Shown: one piece after another, positions 8,125-17,893 of the stretch
Numbering within the stretch: the first letter of the stretch is position 1
Layout of the letters: each line of letters begins with the position of its first letter
From: Streptomyces flavidovirens DSM 40150
GTDB taxonomy: Bacteria; Actinomycetota; Actinomycetes; Streptomycetales; Streptomycetaceae
NCBI RefSeq assembly: GCF_000429085.1
Contig: NZ_AUBE01000001.1
Location: 372,001-436,000 of the forward strand
DNA length: 64,000 bases
Direction of reading: 5' to 3'
Translations under genes and position numbers: made by a program
Notes under the pieces: model-generated
The model's database searches: none
The model's input: only the letters and a program-made list of their open reading frames with translations
What the model was told of the DNA's origin: nothing

Positions 8125-9273
8125 CTAACCGTTGCCGGTGAGCGTCCCGCCGACGGGCAGCACCTCGTCGCCCGGCAGCTCCGCGCCGGTGTCCGGCGCG
8201 GGGCCCTCGGTGCCGACCAGGGGCGGCCGCGGCTTCACGCCGCCGACCGGCCCGTCCGGCGACGGCGACGGCTTCGGCGACGGCTTGGGTGCGGGTGCGG
8301 GTGCGGGTGACGTCCTCGGGGGCGACGACGGCCTCGGCGGCGAAGAGGCCGGCCGGGAGGGTGTCGCGCCGGTACGCGGCGTCCGGTCGGCGGGTTCGGT
8401 CCGTGCCGGGCCGGGGGAGGCCGGCTTCGTACCGGAGGCCTTGGCGTCCGTACCGGATCCCGTGCCGCTCGCGTCCGGCACGACCCGGTGGCCGTCCCTG
8501 AAATAGGCGTACCAGGACAGGACGACACCCAGGTACTCCCGCGACGGGTTGTAGGCGAGGACCGCCCGGTCCAGGTCGCCCGTCCGGGAGAGCACGCGTC
8601 CGCCCGCGCACAGGTAGCGGCCCGCCGAGAGCGCCGCGTCGTAGATGTTGTGGGGATCGGACCTCCCGTCTCCATTGCCGTCGGCGCCCCATCCGGCCCA
8701 GGTCGACGGTATGAACTGCATCGGGCCGACAGCGTGGTCGAAGGCGGTGTCGCCGTCGTACGCGCCGTTGTCGGAGTCCGCGATCAGGGCGAAGCCCCGG
8801 CCGTTAAGCTGCGGGCCGATGATGGGCCGGTACGTCGTCCCTTCCGCGTCCACCCTGCCGCCCCGCGCCTGCCCGGACTCCACCTGGCCGATCGCGGCGA
8901 GCAGCTCCCAGCGCAGACCGCAGCGCGGGGTGCTCCCCGCGAGCGCCGTCTCCGCCTTCCGGTACGCGCCGAACACCGTGGCGGGCACCCCCGCGCCGGG
9001 TGCCGCGACGGCGGCGCCGGGCGGGGACGGCTGCGCGGCCGGACCCGACATGTAGCGCACGCCCAAGGGGGGCAGCTCACGGAAGTAGTGCGCATCGCCC
9101 GAACCGCTCTGACCCGGTGACGTGGTGGCGGCCTCCTCGGGGGTCGATTCCCCCGCCACCAGACCCGGTGCCTGCGAACCGGTCAGCGCCGCCATGGCAG
9201 CCGCCGCGACCGCCGTGCCCGTAACGCCCCTGCGCATCCGTCCCGAGAACCGTCCAGCAAGCCATCGCGCCAT
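8125..9273 (-). CDS. Secreted lytic murein transglycosylase (MltB/SLT_2-like)
   Basis: 382 aa. N-terminal basic residues and an Ala-rich hydrophobic stretch (about 15-35) look like a signal peptide. The catalytic domain (about 105-265) has the general-acid Glu in AAIGQVESG, the AVGPMQFIPSTWAGWGADGN block and the AALSAGRYLC segment of MltB-type enzymes, which cleave peptidoglycan to 1,6-anhydro-muropeptides. EF-hand-like DGNGDGRSDPHNI may bind calcium. The C-terminal 110 residues are Pro/Ser/Ala-rich and disordered, perhaps wall-spanning. ATG 9273 is preceded by a GGAGGGGTC SD. It is followed, 81 bases on, by the sigma factor gene. Confidence 0.9.
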   Translation of the reverse strand: MARWLAGRFSGRMRRGVTGTAVAAAAMAALTGSQAPGLVAGESTPEEAATTSPGQSGSGDAHYFRELPPLGVRYMSGPAAQPSPPGAAVAAPGAGVPATVFGAYRKAETALAGSTPRCGLRWELLAAIGQVESGQARGGRVDAEGTTYRPIIGPQLNGRGFALIADSDNGAYDGDTAFDHAVGPMQFIPSTWAGWGADGNGDGRSDPHNIYDAALSAGRYLCAGGRVLSRTGDLDRAVLAYNPSREYLGVVLSWYAYFRDGHRVVPDASGTGSGTDAKASGTKPASPGPARTEPADRTPRTGATPSRPASSPPRPSSPPRTSPAPAPAPKPSPKPSPSPDGPVGGVKPRPPLVGTEGPAPDTGAELPGDEVLPVGGTLTGNG

Positions 9274-9460
9274 GCGTCAGACCCCTCCCCTTATCCCGTC
9301 GCCGCGCCCAGGTGCGCGGGCCCTGTCACCTGTCTCTACGGCGGGAGGGGGCCGGTCCGTCGGACGAACTCGTCCAGCGGAGGCGGCAGCCGTGCCACGC
9401 GCCTACCGTGGTCCGAGAGAGCGCTCAACGACTCGAAACGGCGCTCCGGAGGAGGCCACG

Positions 9461-9766
9461 ATGGGCGAGCACTTCGTCTGGGTGACGACGCGCCGCGTCA
9501 AGCCGGGCACCTTGGAGGACTTCGAGAGGGCATGGCGTCCGACCGCGCATCCGGACGGCATGCGGCAGGCTTTCGCGTACTGGTCGGAGGACGGGCAAGA
9601 GGTGACCGGGGTCTCGTTCTGGGACTCCAAGCAGGCGTGCGATTCCTGGCGGGCGTCCGACGCGGAGCAGGAGCGGCGTGAGGCAATGGCTCCGTACGTC
9701 GTCGAGGAGCGGGAAGGTTACTTCCGCGGCCGCGAGCTCGTGATTCCGTCGGGCGGTTCCTCCTGA
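9461..9766 (+). CDS. Small dimeric alpha/beta-barrel (ABM-like) protein
   Basis: 101 aa cytoplasmic protein beginning MGEHFVWVTTRRVKPGTLEDF. The order beta strand (FVWVTTRRVKPG), helix (EDFERAWRP), strand (AFAYWSEDGQEVTGVSFWD) and helix resembles the ferredoxin-like fold of the antibiotic biosynthesis monooxygenase/EthD superfamily. No catalytic role can be assigned. The start is set by a strong GGAGGAGG 7 bases upstream. It stands alone, convergent with the Rpf gene. Confidence 0.75.
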   Translation: MGEHFVWVTTRRVKPGTLEDFERAWRPTAHPDGMRQAFAYWSEDGQEVTGVSFWDSKQACDSWRASDAEQERREAMAPYVVEEREGYFRGRELVIPSGGSS

Positions 9767-9784
9767 TCATCCGCGATCCGCCTC

Positions 9785-11478
<1,694 letters not shown>

Positions 11479-11643
11479 GCATGCCCTTGGGGGCGGTGGC
11501 GCCCCGCGCGGGTGTGCGGATCACATGGGCGGGGGGTGCGATTTTCACAGGTAGCGCGTGACACATGGTGGTGGTTGATGCCGGATGCCTCTGGAATCGT
11601 CGAGTCTGAACCGGCTTGCGTGCGGACCGGAGGCGACGCTCCC

Positions 11644-11805
11644 ATGGACAAGCGGTACGAGGTGTACTGCCTGGTCGACCCTTGCTTCTACGACGCGCCG
11701 GCGCACACCGAGCGCGACGAGAGCGGCGACTTCGAGGCCGCCCGCCGCCCGGTCCCGGACACGTGGGTACGTACCCGGCTGGGTGACTGGGCGACGAGCC
11801 GGTGA
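11644..11805 (+). pseudogene. 5' fragment of a class III lanthipeptide synthetase (RamC/AmfT/LanKC type)
   Basis: Only 53 aa, but with a good SD (GGAGGCGACG) and an N-terminus, MDKRYEVYCLVDPCFYD, that matches how LanKC synthetases begin. The following ARRPVPDTWVRTRLGDWA also fits the region just before the QGWKIHVSA segment of that family. The frame then ends at a TGA, where more than 800 residues of lyase, kinase and cyclase domains would be expected. Beyond it the sequence becomes the reverse complement of a response regulator gene. I read this as what is left after an internal deletion in a SapB/AmfS-like locus. Identification is by recall of the family N-terminus and needs a search. Confidence 0.7.
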
Positions 11806-12046
11806 CCAGCAGCATCCGGCACTCCGGGAGCTGTGCGGACAGCTCACCCCCCAGTGCGAGCTCCTCACGCTCCCGGCAGTCGACGTCGATCACGGCGACA
11901 TCGGGACGGTACGACAGCGCCCGCGCCAGAACCGAGCCGTTCCCGTCGGATTCCACCAGGACCTCGATGTCCTCCTCACGCCTGAGGAGGGCCGCGAGCG
12001 CTCCCCGCATGAGGCCGGTGTCCTCGACGAGCAGAACCCGGATCAA
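11803..12046 (-). pseudogene. 5' fragment of a NarL/LuxR-type response regulator (RamR/AmfR-like receiver domain)
   Basis: From TTG 12046 (SD GGGAG 7 bases before) the minus strand reads IRVLLVEDTGLMRGALAALL, then PDVAVIDVD with the phospho-acceptor Asp, and LPECRMLLVTG. That is the first two thirds of a receiver domain. At about 11803 homology stops and the frame runs on through the antisense of the lanthipeptide synthetase fragment to 11378, giving a nonsensical tail. The rest of the receiver, including its conserved Lys, and the HTH output domain are missing. The loop after the Asp (CREREEL) is also unlike normal receivers. Almost certainly non-functional. Confidence 0.7.
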
Positions 12047-12255
12047 TGTGGCTCCCACCCGGCGCACGCGCCTGCTGTCACACGTCGCCTTCATCGTCAC
12101 TTGTCGGACACCGCTGGACGAATCATCCCCCGCCACCCCCCGGATCGCCATTGACCGAGCCGCCCGCAACCGACGCCTCCCGGTCAGCACTCGCTGCCGG
12201 GCGGGACAATGGTGGGGAGAGACGTGCCTTCCATCGTGGAGAGGCGGGACTTCCG

Positions 12256-12996
12256 GTGCCGTACGTAGCTGTGACTGCTCTGAGCCATTCCGGGCTGATT
12301 CGCGATCACAACGAGGACAGCCTGGTCGTCGGACCGTGGACGCTGTGCGGCACGGTGACCGAAAATCCCCAGACCCTCGTCTTCCCCCTCGGCACACCGC
12401 TCGTCGTCGCTGTCGCCGACGGGCTCGGCGGGCAGCCGGCCGGCGAGGTGGCCAGTTCACTCGTCGTACGCCAACTCGCCGCGCTCGGGCCTTCGTTGGA
12501 CGGCGAGGGGACGGTCCGTGATGCGCTGGACATCTGCAATCAGTCGGTGTACGCGGCCGCTGACGGTGATCCGGAACTGGTCACGATGGGCACCACGGTC
12601 GCGGGCGCCGTCGTCCTGGCGGAGTCGCTGCTGGTGTTCAACGTCGGCGACAGCAAGGTGTTCGACGCGGCACCGGGCGGATTGCGGCAGGTGAGCGTGG
12701 ACGACAGCCCGCTGCCGCCGCCGGGGCGCCGCACGACGTCCGCCGTCACGCAGACGCTCGGCGGCAGCCCCGTGTTCAGCGCCGTCACGCCCCATGTCAC
12801 GGCCCGCGCGCTGTCGGCGGGCGACCGCTACCTGGTGTGCACGGACGGGCTGACCGACCCGTGCCCGGACGAGGCGATCGACAGCGTGCTGCGGGAGCAC
12901 GACGGCGGCCGGGCCGCCTTCGAGCTGTGGAAGGGCGCGATCGAGGCCGGAGGCCCCGACAACATCACGCTCGCGATGGTGCGCATCGGCGAATAG
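12256..12996 (+). CDS. PP2C-type serine/threonine phosphatase
   Basis: 246 aa, stand-alone PPM/PP2C phosphatase. Metal-binding and structural motifs in order: HSGLIRDHNEDS near the N-terminus, VVAVADGLGGQPAGEVAS, GTTVAGAVVL, LVFNVGDSKVF, YLVCTDGLTD and the terminal GGPDNITLAMVRI. All expected Asp residues are present, so it should be active. Such proteins usually reverse Ser/Thr kinase phosphorylation; a PknB-like kinase lies 2.4 kb downstream, but partnership is only a guess. Start GTG 12256 is chosen on GAGGCGGGAC upstream; an in-frame ATG far upstream would run through the response regulator remnant. Confidence 0.9.
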   Translation: MPYVAVTALSHSGLIRDHNEDSLVVGPWTLCGTVTENPQTLVFPLGTPLVVAVADGLGGQPAGEVASSLVVRQLAALGPSLDGEGTVRDALDICNQSVYAAADGDPELVTMGTTVAGAVVLAESLLVFNVGDSKVFDAAPGGLRQVSVDDSPLPPPGRRTTSAVTQTLGGSPVFSAVTPHVTARALSAGDRYLVCTDGLTDPCPDEAIDSVLREHDGGRAAFELWKGAIEAGGPDNITLAMVRIGE

Positions 12997-13028
12997 CGCA
13001 CCGCCCTTGCCACCCCCTTCAGTCCGCC

Positions 13029-14570
13029 TCAGTCCGCGCAGTACGTGTCGCGCGCCGGCCGGAGCCCCGTCGTGAGGAACCTGGTGACCTCACGGTCGCC
13101 GCAGGCGTTGCCGTTGCCCAGGTAGACGCCGTGGCCGCCGTGCCCGACCGCGACGAGGCGGGCGCGGTCACCGAGGGCCTCGCGCATCCGCAGGGCGCCG
13201 GAGTACGGCGTGGCGGGGTCGCGGAGGTTCTGGACCATCAGGATGTTGGACGGGCCCCGGCCGGTGATCCGGGTGGGCTTCTCCACCGGACCGCCCTTCC
13301 AGAAGGCGCAGGGCGTGACGTTCACCGGCATCCCGGCCGTGAGCGGATACCGGGCGCGGTCGGCGGCCACCGCCCGCTCCAGCGAAGACGCCGTGGGGGC
13401 GGGCCACCGCACGTCGTTGCAGATGACCGCCATCGTCACCGCCGCGTCCTGGTCCGACAGCGCACCGGCGATGTCGGGCGTCAGAACAACCTCGGCGCCC
13501 GGATCCCGTGCCTGTTTGATCAGCCCGGCCACCTGCGGGAAGGCGTTGTCGCTGTACAGAGCGTTCTGGAGGGCCTGGCGCAGGCGGTTGCCCGTCAGCG
13601 GGGTGCCGGGCGTCTGCGATGCCCTCGGCTCCCGGTCCAGTTGCGCCGCCAGTGCGAGCACCAACGGGCGTACGTCCTCGGGGCGCCGCGCCAGCCGCAG
13701 CCCCTCGTCGTCCCGCGCCGGGTCCGCCGCCCAGGCCGCGAAGTCGGGGAAACGGTCTTCCGCGCCCACCGACATGTTCGCCAGCCAGCCCCGCGCGACG
13801 CGGGACGGGTCGGGGTCCCCGCTGCTGTCCAGCACCCAGCGGTCGGTGTGCTGCGGGTACTTCTGCGCGTACACCGCCCCCACGTACGTTCCGTACGAGC
13901 TCCCCCAGGCCGAGAGCCTGTCCTCACCCAGCGCCCGCCGGAAGCGGTCGATGTCACGTACCTCGTTCGCCGTGGTGAAGCTGCGCAGCACAGCGCCGCC
14001 GTTGCGGTCGCAGGCGGCGGCGACCCGCCGGGCCCGCGCCAGGCTGCCGGTGATCCCGCCGTCCTTACCCGGCCAGGGGCGCAGGGTCACCAGGTGGCGG
14101 TCGCCCTCGTCGAGCCCGCAGCTCGCCGTGGTGCTCCCGCCCACGCCACGCGGGTCGAAGCTGACGATGTCGTACGCGCCTGCCATCTCCTTCCGCAGCG
14201 CCGCCCCCTTCTGCGTCAGCCGCTGCACACCGGAGCCGCCGGGCCCTGCGGCGATCACCAGCAGCGTCCCGCGCCGCGCCGGGGGCCGGTCGCTGCGAAG
14301 GCGGGACACGGCGAGAGTGAGCTGCCGCCCGTCCGGGTCGCGGTAGTCGAGCGGTACGGGCAGCCGGGCGCACTCCTGGTCGGCAGGGCCGTTGACCCGG
14401 GCGCAGGGCTTCCACGCAAGGGCGCGTACACCGCCGGCAGCGCCTTCGACGGGAGCGCCTCCGACGGCAGCGACCGCGGCGGCAGGGGCAGCGGTCAGGG
14501 TGGAAGCGACGGCTGCGGCGGAGAGTGCGAGGAGAAGCGTCCTGGTGGCTCTGGGAGAGTAAGTCGTCAT
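13029..14570 (-). CDS. Secreted alpha/beta hydrolase, tripeptidyl aminopeptidase (SlpD/Tap-like)
   Basis: 513 aa exported serine peptidase of the Streptomyces tripeptidyl aminopeptidase family (S33). An N-terminal hydrophobic Ala-rich signal spans about residues 8-38. Oxyanion segment VIAAGPGGSG, then FDPRGVGGST, nucleophile elbow WGSSYGTYVG, DSSGDPDPS, catalytic-acid region around NLRDPATPYSGA and catalytic His in VAVGHGGHGVY. Cys residues near the C-terminus (CAFWKG, NACGDREV, TYCAD) fit the family's disulphides. No strong SD precedes ATG 14570. Divergent from the PAP2-like gene. Confidence 0.9.
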   Translation of the reverse strand: MTTYSPRATRTLLLALSAAAVASTLTAAPAAAVAAVGGAPVEGAAGGVRALAWKPCARVNGPADQECARLPVPLDYRDPDGRQLTLAVSRLRSDRPPARRGTLLVIAAGPGGSGVQRLTQKGAALRKEMAGAYDIVSFDPRGVGGSTTASCGLDEGDRHLVTLRPWPGKDGGITGSLARARRVAAACDRNGGAVLRSFTTANEVRDIDRFRRALGEDRLSAWGSSYGTYVGAVYAQKYPQHTDRWVLDSSGDPDPSRVARGWLANMSVGAEDRFPDFAAWAADPARDDEGLRLARRPEDVRPLVLALAAQLDREPRASQTPGTPLTGNRLRQALQNALYSDNAFPQVAGLIKQARDPGAEVVLTPDIAGALSDQDAAVTMAVICNDVRWPAPTASSLERAVAADRARYPLTAGMPVNVTPCAFWKGGPVEKPTRITGRGPSNILMVQNLRDPATPYSGALRMREALGDRARLVAVGHGGHGVYLGNGNACGDREVTRFLTTGLRPARDTYCAD

Positions 14571-14673
14571 GGCCCAAGGGTTCGTTGACCAAGGCGCCCT
14601 TGCCCATGCGGCAGGCAGGACACCGGTGGTGGGGGTAGCCCCCGTCGAAGGCCCCGATCCAGGAGAGAAGCAC

Positions 14674-15282
14674 GTGAACACCCGCACCCACACCCGAACG
14701 ACGACAGCGACGGCGGCGACAGCGACAGCCCGCACCGTCACCGACGCCCTCCAGCCCCGCAACGTCCTGCTCGCGGGCATGCTCGGCATAGGGCTCGCCG
14801 CCGCCGGTGACTGGACCGGGCTGCTGTGGGGCCTGCTCGGCGCCCTGTGCGCCGGTCTCGTCCCCGCCGGGTACATCGAGTGGGAGCGTAAGCGCGGAAC
14901 GTGGGGCGACCGGCACGTCGTCGACCGCACCAAGCGGGCCCCGATCTTCTTCGTCATCCTCGGTTCCGTCGGCGCCGGTTCGGTCGTCATGGTCCTCGGC
15001 CGGGCCCCCACCGGCATCCTGTTCGCGATGCTCGGCCTCTGGGTGATGACCGTCCTGCTCCTGACCGTGAACACCGTCTGGAAGATCTCGGTGGACTCGG
15101 CGGTCGCGTCGGCCGTCGTGACCCTGCTCGCCGTCGTGCACTCCCCGTGGTGGCTGCTCGCCCACGTCATGACCGCCGCGGTCTGCTGGTCCCGAGTCGC
15201 CCTGCGGTACCACACCGTCGCGCAGACGGTGGCGGGGGCGGCCCTCGGCGCGGCCACCGCCGCCACGTTCCTTTTCACGTAA
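14674..15282 (+). CDS. Integral membrane PAP2-like protein with altered catalytic motif
   Basis: 202 aa, start GTG 14674 after an AGGAG SD. About five hydrophobic segments. The C-terminal SRVALRYHTVAQTVAGAALG (about residues 172-191) resembles the C3 motif of phosphatidic-acid phosphatase type 2 proteins, which normally reads SR-x5-H-x3-D. The Arg and His are kept but the Asp position is Gln, and no clear KxxxxxxRP motif is seen upstream. It may therefore be a non-catalytic relative. The Thr/Ala-rich N-terminal 25 residues are low complexity. Confidence 0.7.
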   Translation: MNTRTHTRTTTATAATATARTVTDALQPRNVLLAGMLGIGLAAAGDWTGLLWGLLGALCAGLVPAGYIEWERKRGTWGDRHVVDRTKRAPIFFVILGSVGAGSVVMVLGRAPTGILFAMLGLWVMTVLLLTVNTVWKISVDSAVASAVVTLLAVVHSPWWLLAHVMTAAVCWSRVALRYHTVAQTVAGAALGAATAATFLFT

Positions 15283-15370
15283 CTTCCGCCCTCACCGGAA
15301 GGGGCGACAACGGGGTGAAGTAGGTTCAGCAGCCTTGAGATTGTCAGAGTGAATCGGGGTTGGTGCGCAA

Positions 15371-16483
15371 GTGCTGGTGGCGGACAGATACCGGCTGGAC
15401 ACACCCATCGGGCGGGGCGGAATGGGTGAGGTCTGGCGGGCCACGGACGAGGTGCTGGGCCGGCCAGTCGCCGTCAAGCTGCTGCTGGGCAACGGGGCCG
15501 ACGCGTCGGCCGCGGCCCGATTCCGCCTGGAGGCCCAGACCGCCGCCCGGTTGAGCCATCCGCACCTGGTGGCGGTGTTCGACTTCGGGGCGTGGGAGGA
15601 CCGCTTCTACCTCGTCATGGAACTCGTCGAGGGCACGAGTCTGGCTCAGACACTGGTCTCCGAGGGTGCGTTGAGGGCCGAGCGGGTCGCGAGCATCGCC
15701 GCCCAGGCGGCCGCGGGTCTGGCCGCGGCCCACCGTCAGGGAGTCGTGCACCGCGACATCAAGCCCGGCAACCTGATGACCAGCCACGACGGTACGGTCA
15801 AGATCGCGGACTTCGGCATAGCCCAGTTCGTGGACGACCCCGCCACGGCGCTCACCACCGCCGGCCAGATCGTGGGCACCAGCCTCTACCTGGCCCCGGA
15901 GCGCGCGCTGGGCAGACCCGCCGGCCCGGCCTCCGACATGTACTCCCTCGGCTGCGTCCTCTACCAGTTGCTGGCGGGCCGCCCGCCGTTCCAGGCCGAC
16001 ACCGCGACCGGCACGCTGTACCAGCACGTCGACGCCGTGCCGGTACCCCCGCGCACCCTCGGCGTCGACGTACCCGGCCCCTTCGAGACGTACCTGCTGG
16101 GGCTGCTCGCCAAGCAGCCCGAGGACCGGCCGACGGCCGAACAGGTCGCCGACTGGTTCCGCCAGGACTCCTGGCGCGGCCACCCCGAGCCCCTCCCCCC
16201 GCCGCTCCCGGCGACCGACCCGGCGTCCCGCGCCACGACGACGTACTCGCTGCCCTCCACGGGCACCACGCGCCCGGCGTCCCGGCGCCGCGCGGCGCCG
16301 CCCATGCAGCGGCCGAGCACCCGGAAGTTCGTACGCCGCCGCCCCCGCGTCGCGAGTGCGATCGCCGGTGCCGTCGCCTTCCTGGTGGCGGTACTCGTCG
16401 GCATGGCCTGGCTGTCGCCGGACCCCAGCTCGGCCGAGACCCCGAAGCCCGGCCCGGAGACCACCGCGGAGTCCCCCCAGTAA
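15371..16483 (+). CDS. Membrane-anchored Ser/Thr protein kinase (PknB-like, no PASTA)
   Basis: 370 aa Hanks-type kinase. Gly-rich loop IGRGGMGEVW (13-22), ATP Lys in VAVK (36), catalytic HRDIKPGN with Asp 129, DFG at 147-149 and the APE region LAPERAL. The activation loop has two Thr (ALTTAGQIVGTS). The kinase domain ends near 270, followed by a Pro/Ser/Thr-rich juxtamembrane linker, one membrane helix (about 327-350) and only about 20 extracellular residues, so there is no sensor domain. Start GTG 15371; the SD is weak. Substrate unknown. Confidence 0.93.
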   Translation: MLVADRYRLDTPIGRGGMGEVWRATDEVLGRPVAVKLLLGNGADASAAARFRLEAQTAARLSHPHLVAVFDFGAWEDRFYLVMELVEGTSLAQTLVSEGALRAERVASIAAQAAAGLAAAHRQGVVHRDIKPGNLMTSHDGTVKIADFGIAQFVDDPATALTTAGQIVGTSLYLAPERALGRPAGPASDMYSLGCVLYQLLAGRPPFQADTATGTLYQHVDAVPVPPRTLGVDVPGPFETYLLGLLAKQPEDRPTAEQVADWFRQDSWRGHPEPLPPPLPATDPASRATTTYSLPSTGTTRPASRRRAAPPMQRPSTRKFVRRRPRVASAIAGAVAFLVAVLVGMAWLSPDPSSAETPKPGPETTAESPQ

Positions 16484-16495
16484 GCCGGCCCGCCG

Positions 16496-17041
16496 TCATT
16501 CGCCCTCGGCGGCCACCGGCTGAGCGGCCGTCAGGGAGCCCGGCCCGCGCGCCGCGAGCAGCTCCAGCGCCTCCTCCCACCGGAACGGCCCGCCGCCCCC
16601 GCCCACCAGGACGCCCATCCCCCGCAGCCGTTCGATGCTCTGCCGGTACGCGGGATGGGCGGCCAGGGCCGGGTTCACGCAGGGCACGACGACGGTGCGT
16701 ACGCCGGAGCCGTACGCCTCGCACAGGGTGGCCACAGCGAGAGTGTCGGCGATGCCCGCGGCCCACTTGTTGATGGTGTTGAACGTGGCCGGCGCGACCG
16801 CTATCGCGTCCGCCGGAGGGAAGGGCCGCGGATCGCCGGGCGAGCGCCACGCGGAGCGGACCGGCCGGCCGGTCCACTTCTGCACCGCCCGCGCGTCGAT
16901 GAAGCCGAGGCCCTGCGGCGTGGCGATCACCCCGACGTCCCAGCCCTGCTCCTGCGCGGCGGTGATGAGCTCCCCGACACCGTCGGCGACCCCTGCCGCG
17001 CAGACGACGACGTACAGAAAAGGCTTGGACTGATCGGACAC
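16496..17041 (-). CDS. Flavoprotein (PPC decarboxylase/FMN-binding flavoprotein family)
   Basis: 181 aa cytoplasmic protein of the flavoprotein superfamily (PF02441 type). Seen: LYVVVCAAGVADGVGELI at the N-terminus, a segment VGVIATPQGLGFI, then the FMN-contact region ADAIAVAPATFNTINKWAAGIADTLA and VVVPCVNPALAAHP, which is diagnostic. The specific reaction cannot be given; stand-alone members in Streptomyces are uncharacterised. Start GTG 17041 follows a GGGAG SD. Convergent with the kinase gene. Confidence 0.85.
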   Translation of the reverse strand: MSDQSKPFLYVVVCAAGVADGVGELITAAQEQGWDVGVIATPQGLGFIDARAVQKWTGRPVRSAWRSPGDPRPFPPADAIAVAPATFNTINKWAAGIADTLAVATLCEAYGSGVRTVVVPCVNPALAAHPAYRQSIERLRGMGVLVGGGGGPFRWEEALELLAARGPGSLTAAQPVAAEGE

Positions 17042-17145
17042 GCGAATCTCCCGGTCGACGGCTGACCCCGTACGGCAAGTGGAACAGGGCGGCCCCGCCG
17101 CATGTCCGGCGGGGCCCCTGGCCGCACCCGGCCGTACACGCGGCC

Positions 17146-17727
17146 TCAGTCGGCCCGCGTGTGCGCGGCGACGCGCTGGGCGGGGAGCCAGGGGCGGCGG
17201 GCGGGGTGCTGGGACGCCCGGATCTCGCGGGCCCCCTCGTCGTGCGGCCGCGTCCTGATCAGCTCGGCGAACAGCGCGCGTCCGGCCAGCAGGGACTGGC
17301 GCATCGTCTCGGTGTCCGCCTCGCCCGCCGCCGCGCGTGCGGCGGCCGCGTGGAGCAGGCGACGGGCGCCCGCCTCACGGGGGCAGTGCGCGGCCAGCGC
17401 CTCGTACTGCCGCTGGAGGGACTTGGCCGGGAAGCCCCGGTCGCGCGCCAGATCGCCCAGCAACTGGTCGGCCCGCACGACGGCCGGTCCCGGCGCGTCG
17501 ACGAACTGTTCCTGAATCCCCGCCCATTGCGCCGCGTACTGCTCACGCGCCTCCAGCGTCAGACTTCTGACGCGCGGCCCGCCGTGCCGAGCGGCCGTCT
17601 CGTCGGATTCCGGCCCGGACCCGCGCCGCGGATCGCCGGGGCCGGCCTGCGCCACCGGTCGGGCCAGCAGGAGGGCCGTGATGATCGCGGCCACCACACC
17701 CAGAAGGGCCACAACGCCCGTAGACAT
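17146..17727 (-). CDS. Hypothetical membrane-anchored protein
   Basis: 193 aa, not recognised as a known family. ATG 17727 (GGCGGGAAC upstream) gives MSTGVVALLGVVAAIITALLL, an N-terminal membrane anchor at about residues 3-20. The rest is charged, Arg/Ala/Glu-rich and helical (EQYAAQWAGIQEQFVDAP, RADQLLGDLARDRGFP). That pattern is what I would expect of a conserved Streptomyces secreted or membrane protein of unknown function. It is divergent from the SigB/F-type sigma gene with 166 bases between the two starts. Confidence 0.7.
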   Translation of the reverse strand: MSTGVVALLGVVAAIITALLLARPVAQAGPGDPRRGSGPESDETAARHGGPRVRSLTLEAREQYAAQWAGIQEQFVDAPGPAVVRADQLLGDLARDRGFPAKSLQRQYEALAAHCPREAGARRLLHAAAARAAAGEADTETMRQSLLAGRALFAELIRTRPHDEGAREIRASQHPARRPWLPAQRVAAHTRAD

Positions 17728-17893
17728 GAGTTCCCGCCTTTCGTGGGGCTTCCTCTCCCGAGGATTCCGCTGTTTCACTACGGAGTGTTACCAGATCTTC
17801 GCCACACAAACGCGGAGAGTAATGTGGATTGAGATCTTGAGTCCGGGGCAGGAGCGGTTCTTGAAGGGTCCGACAACCGGGAGGGCTGGGACG

